Positions 15,147-15,210 of a stretch of 15,210 nucleotides of DNA are shown here, piece by piece (within the stretch, counting starts at the first letter, position 1; every line of letters begins with the position of its first letter). Under the pieces are notes generated by a model. It saw nothing but the letters and a program-made list of their open reading frames with translations. It did not search any database and had not been told where the DNA came from. Source of the stretch: an uncultured Clostridiaceae bacterium. GTDB taxonomy: Bacteria > Bacillota > Clostridia > Lachnospirales > Lachnospiraceae. The stretch covers positions 1 to 15,210 of the forward strand of contig CAUCBQ010000036.1 in assembly GCA_958441075.1 (NCBI GenBank), in the 5' to 3' direction. The position numbers and the translations under genes are program-made.

Positions 15147-15151
15147 TTTGA

Positions 15152-15210
15152 GTGGCAGAGAGAATCGTGGTAGACAGCTACAAGATCGTATATGAAGGGG
15201 CAGATGGAGA
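15152..15210 (+). CDS. YigZ/IMPACT family protein, N-terminal fragment (runs off window)
   Basis: The frame is open from GTG 15152 to the window end and reads VAERIVVDSYKIVYEGADG. SYKxVYEGxxGE resembles the opening of clostridial YigZ-family proteins, which usually continue with a conserved KKSRFI segment, outside this window. The family (related to eukaryotic IMPACT) is of uncertain function, possibly linked to ribosomes or RNA. A second in-frame GTG at 15167 is an alternative start. Neither GTG has a strong ribosome binding site close by, so translation may depend on the leader ORF upstream. Only 19 residues are visible, so the assignment is tentative. Confidence 0.5.
   Translation, partial: MAERIVVDSYKIVYEGADG

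Noticed and set aside
15101..15151. 16-codon ORF (MVKSGIYDCGVYFNIV) in the same frame as the YigZ-family gene
   Set aside because: It stops at TGA immediately before the GTG, and its ATG has no suitable ribosome binding site; the overlapping 17-codon ORF is better placed.

Overview
The window looks like chromosomal DNA of a spore-forming, anaerobic member of the Clostridia, most likely Lachnospiraceae. The evidence is spoVAD and spoVAE behind a forespore sigma-G type promoter, a class III fructose-1,6-bisphosphatase, a clostridial-style PBP1a with a cysteine-rich tail, strong AGGAGG ribosome binding sites, and a moderate G+C content. No transposon, phage, CRISPR array, rRNA or tRNA gene was seen.

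Layout, left to right. Positions 1-2566 (+) hold the 3' part of a large PAS-containing hybrid histidine kinase with two receiver domains. It is followed by a 65-codon in-frame remnant of an amidohydrolase (2600-2797). Next come an AI-2E/PerM-type membrane protein (2971-4218), class III fbp (4286-6265) and a small SAM methyltransferase (6296-6892). A two-gene iron-sulfur module follows: a 69-aa 2[4Fe-4S] ferredoxin overlapping a NapH-like membrane protein (7014-7807). It converges on a Crp/Fnr-type regulator (7855-8514, -). Divergent from the regulator are spoVAD and spoVAE (8705-10127, +), without a neighbouring spoVAC. A membrane-bound Cache-GGDEF diguanylate cyclase (10226-12115, +) converges across a symmetric terminator with a bifunctional PBP1a (12179-14875, -). 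Divergent from PBP1a is the start of a YigZ/IMPACT-family gene (about 15152 to the window end), preceded by a 17-codon leader ORF.

Most genes are household or signalling functions of a gut-type Clostridium: gluconeogenesis, cell-wall synthesis, spore DPA transport, c-di-GMP and phosphorelay signalling. The coding content is fairly ordinary. The less explained signals are in the intergenic DNA. Several transcripts appear to begin with, or soon reach, an inverted repeat downstream of a recognisable -10 box (AI-2E gene, fbp, ferredoxin, diguanylate cyclase, PBP1a). A perfect 16-bp palindrome lies just upstream of the AI-2E gene promoter. The diguanylate cyclase promoter fires straight into an intrinsic terminator. 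The yigZ start codon can pair with sequence near the ribosome binding site of the leader ORF. I see no convincing wholly new multi-gene system; the best candidates are these cis-regulatory arrangements and the split NapH/ferredoxin module. All family assignments come from reading motifs, not from database searches.
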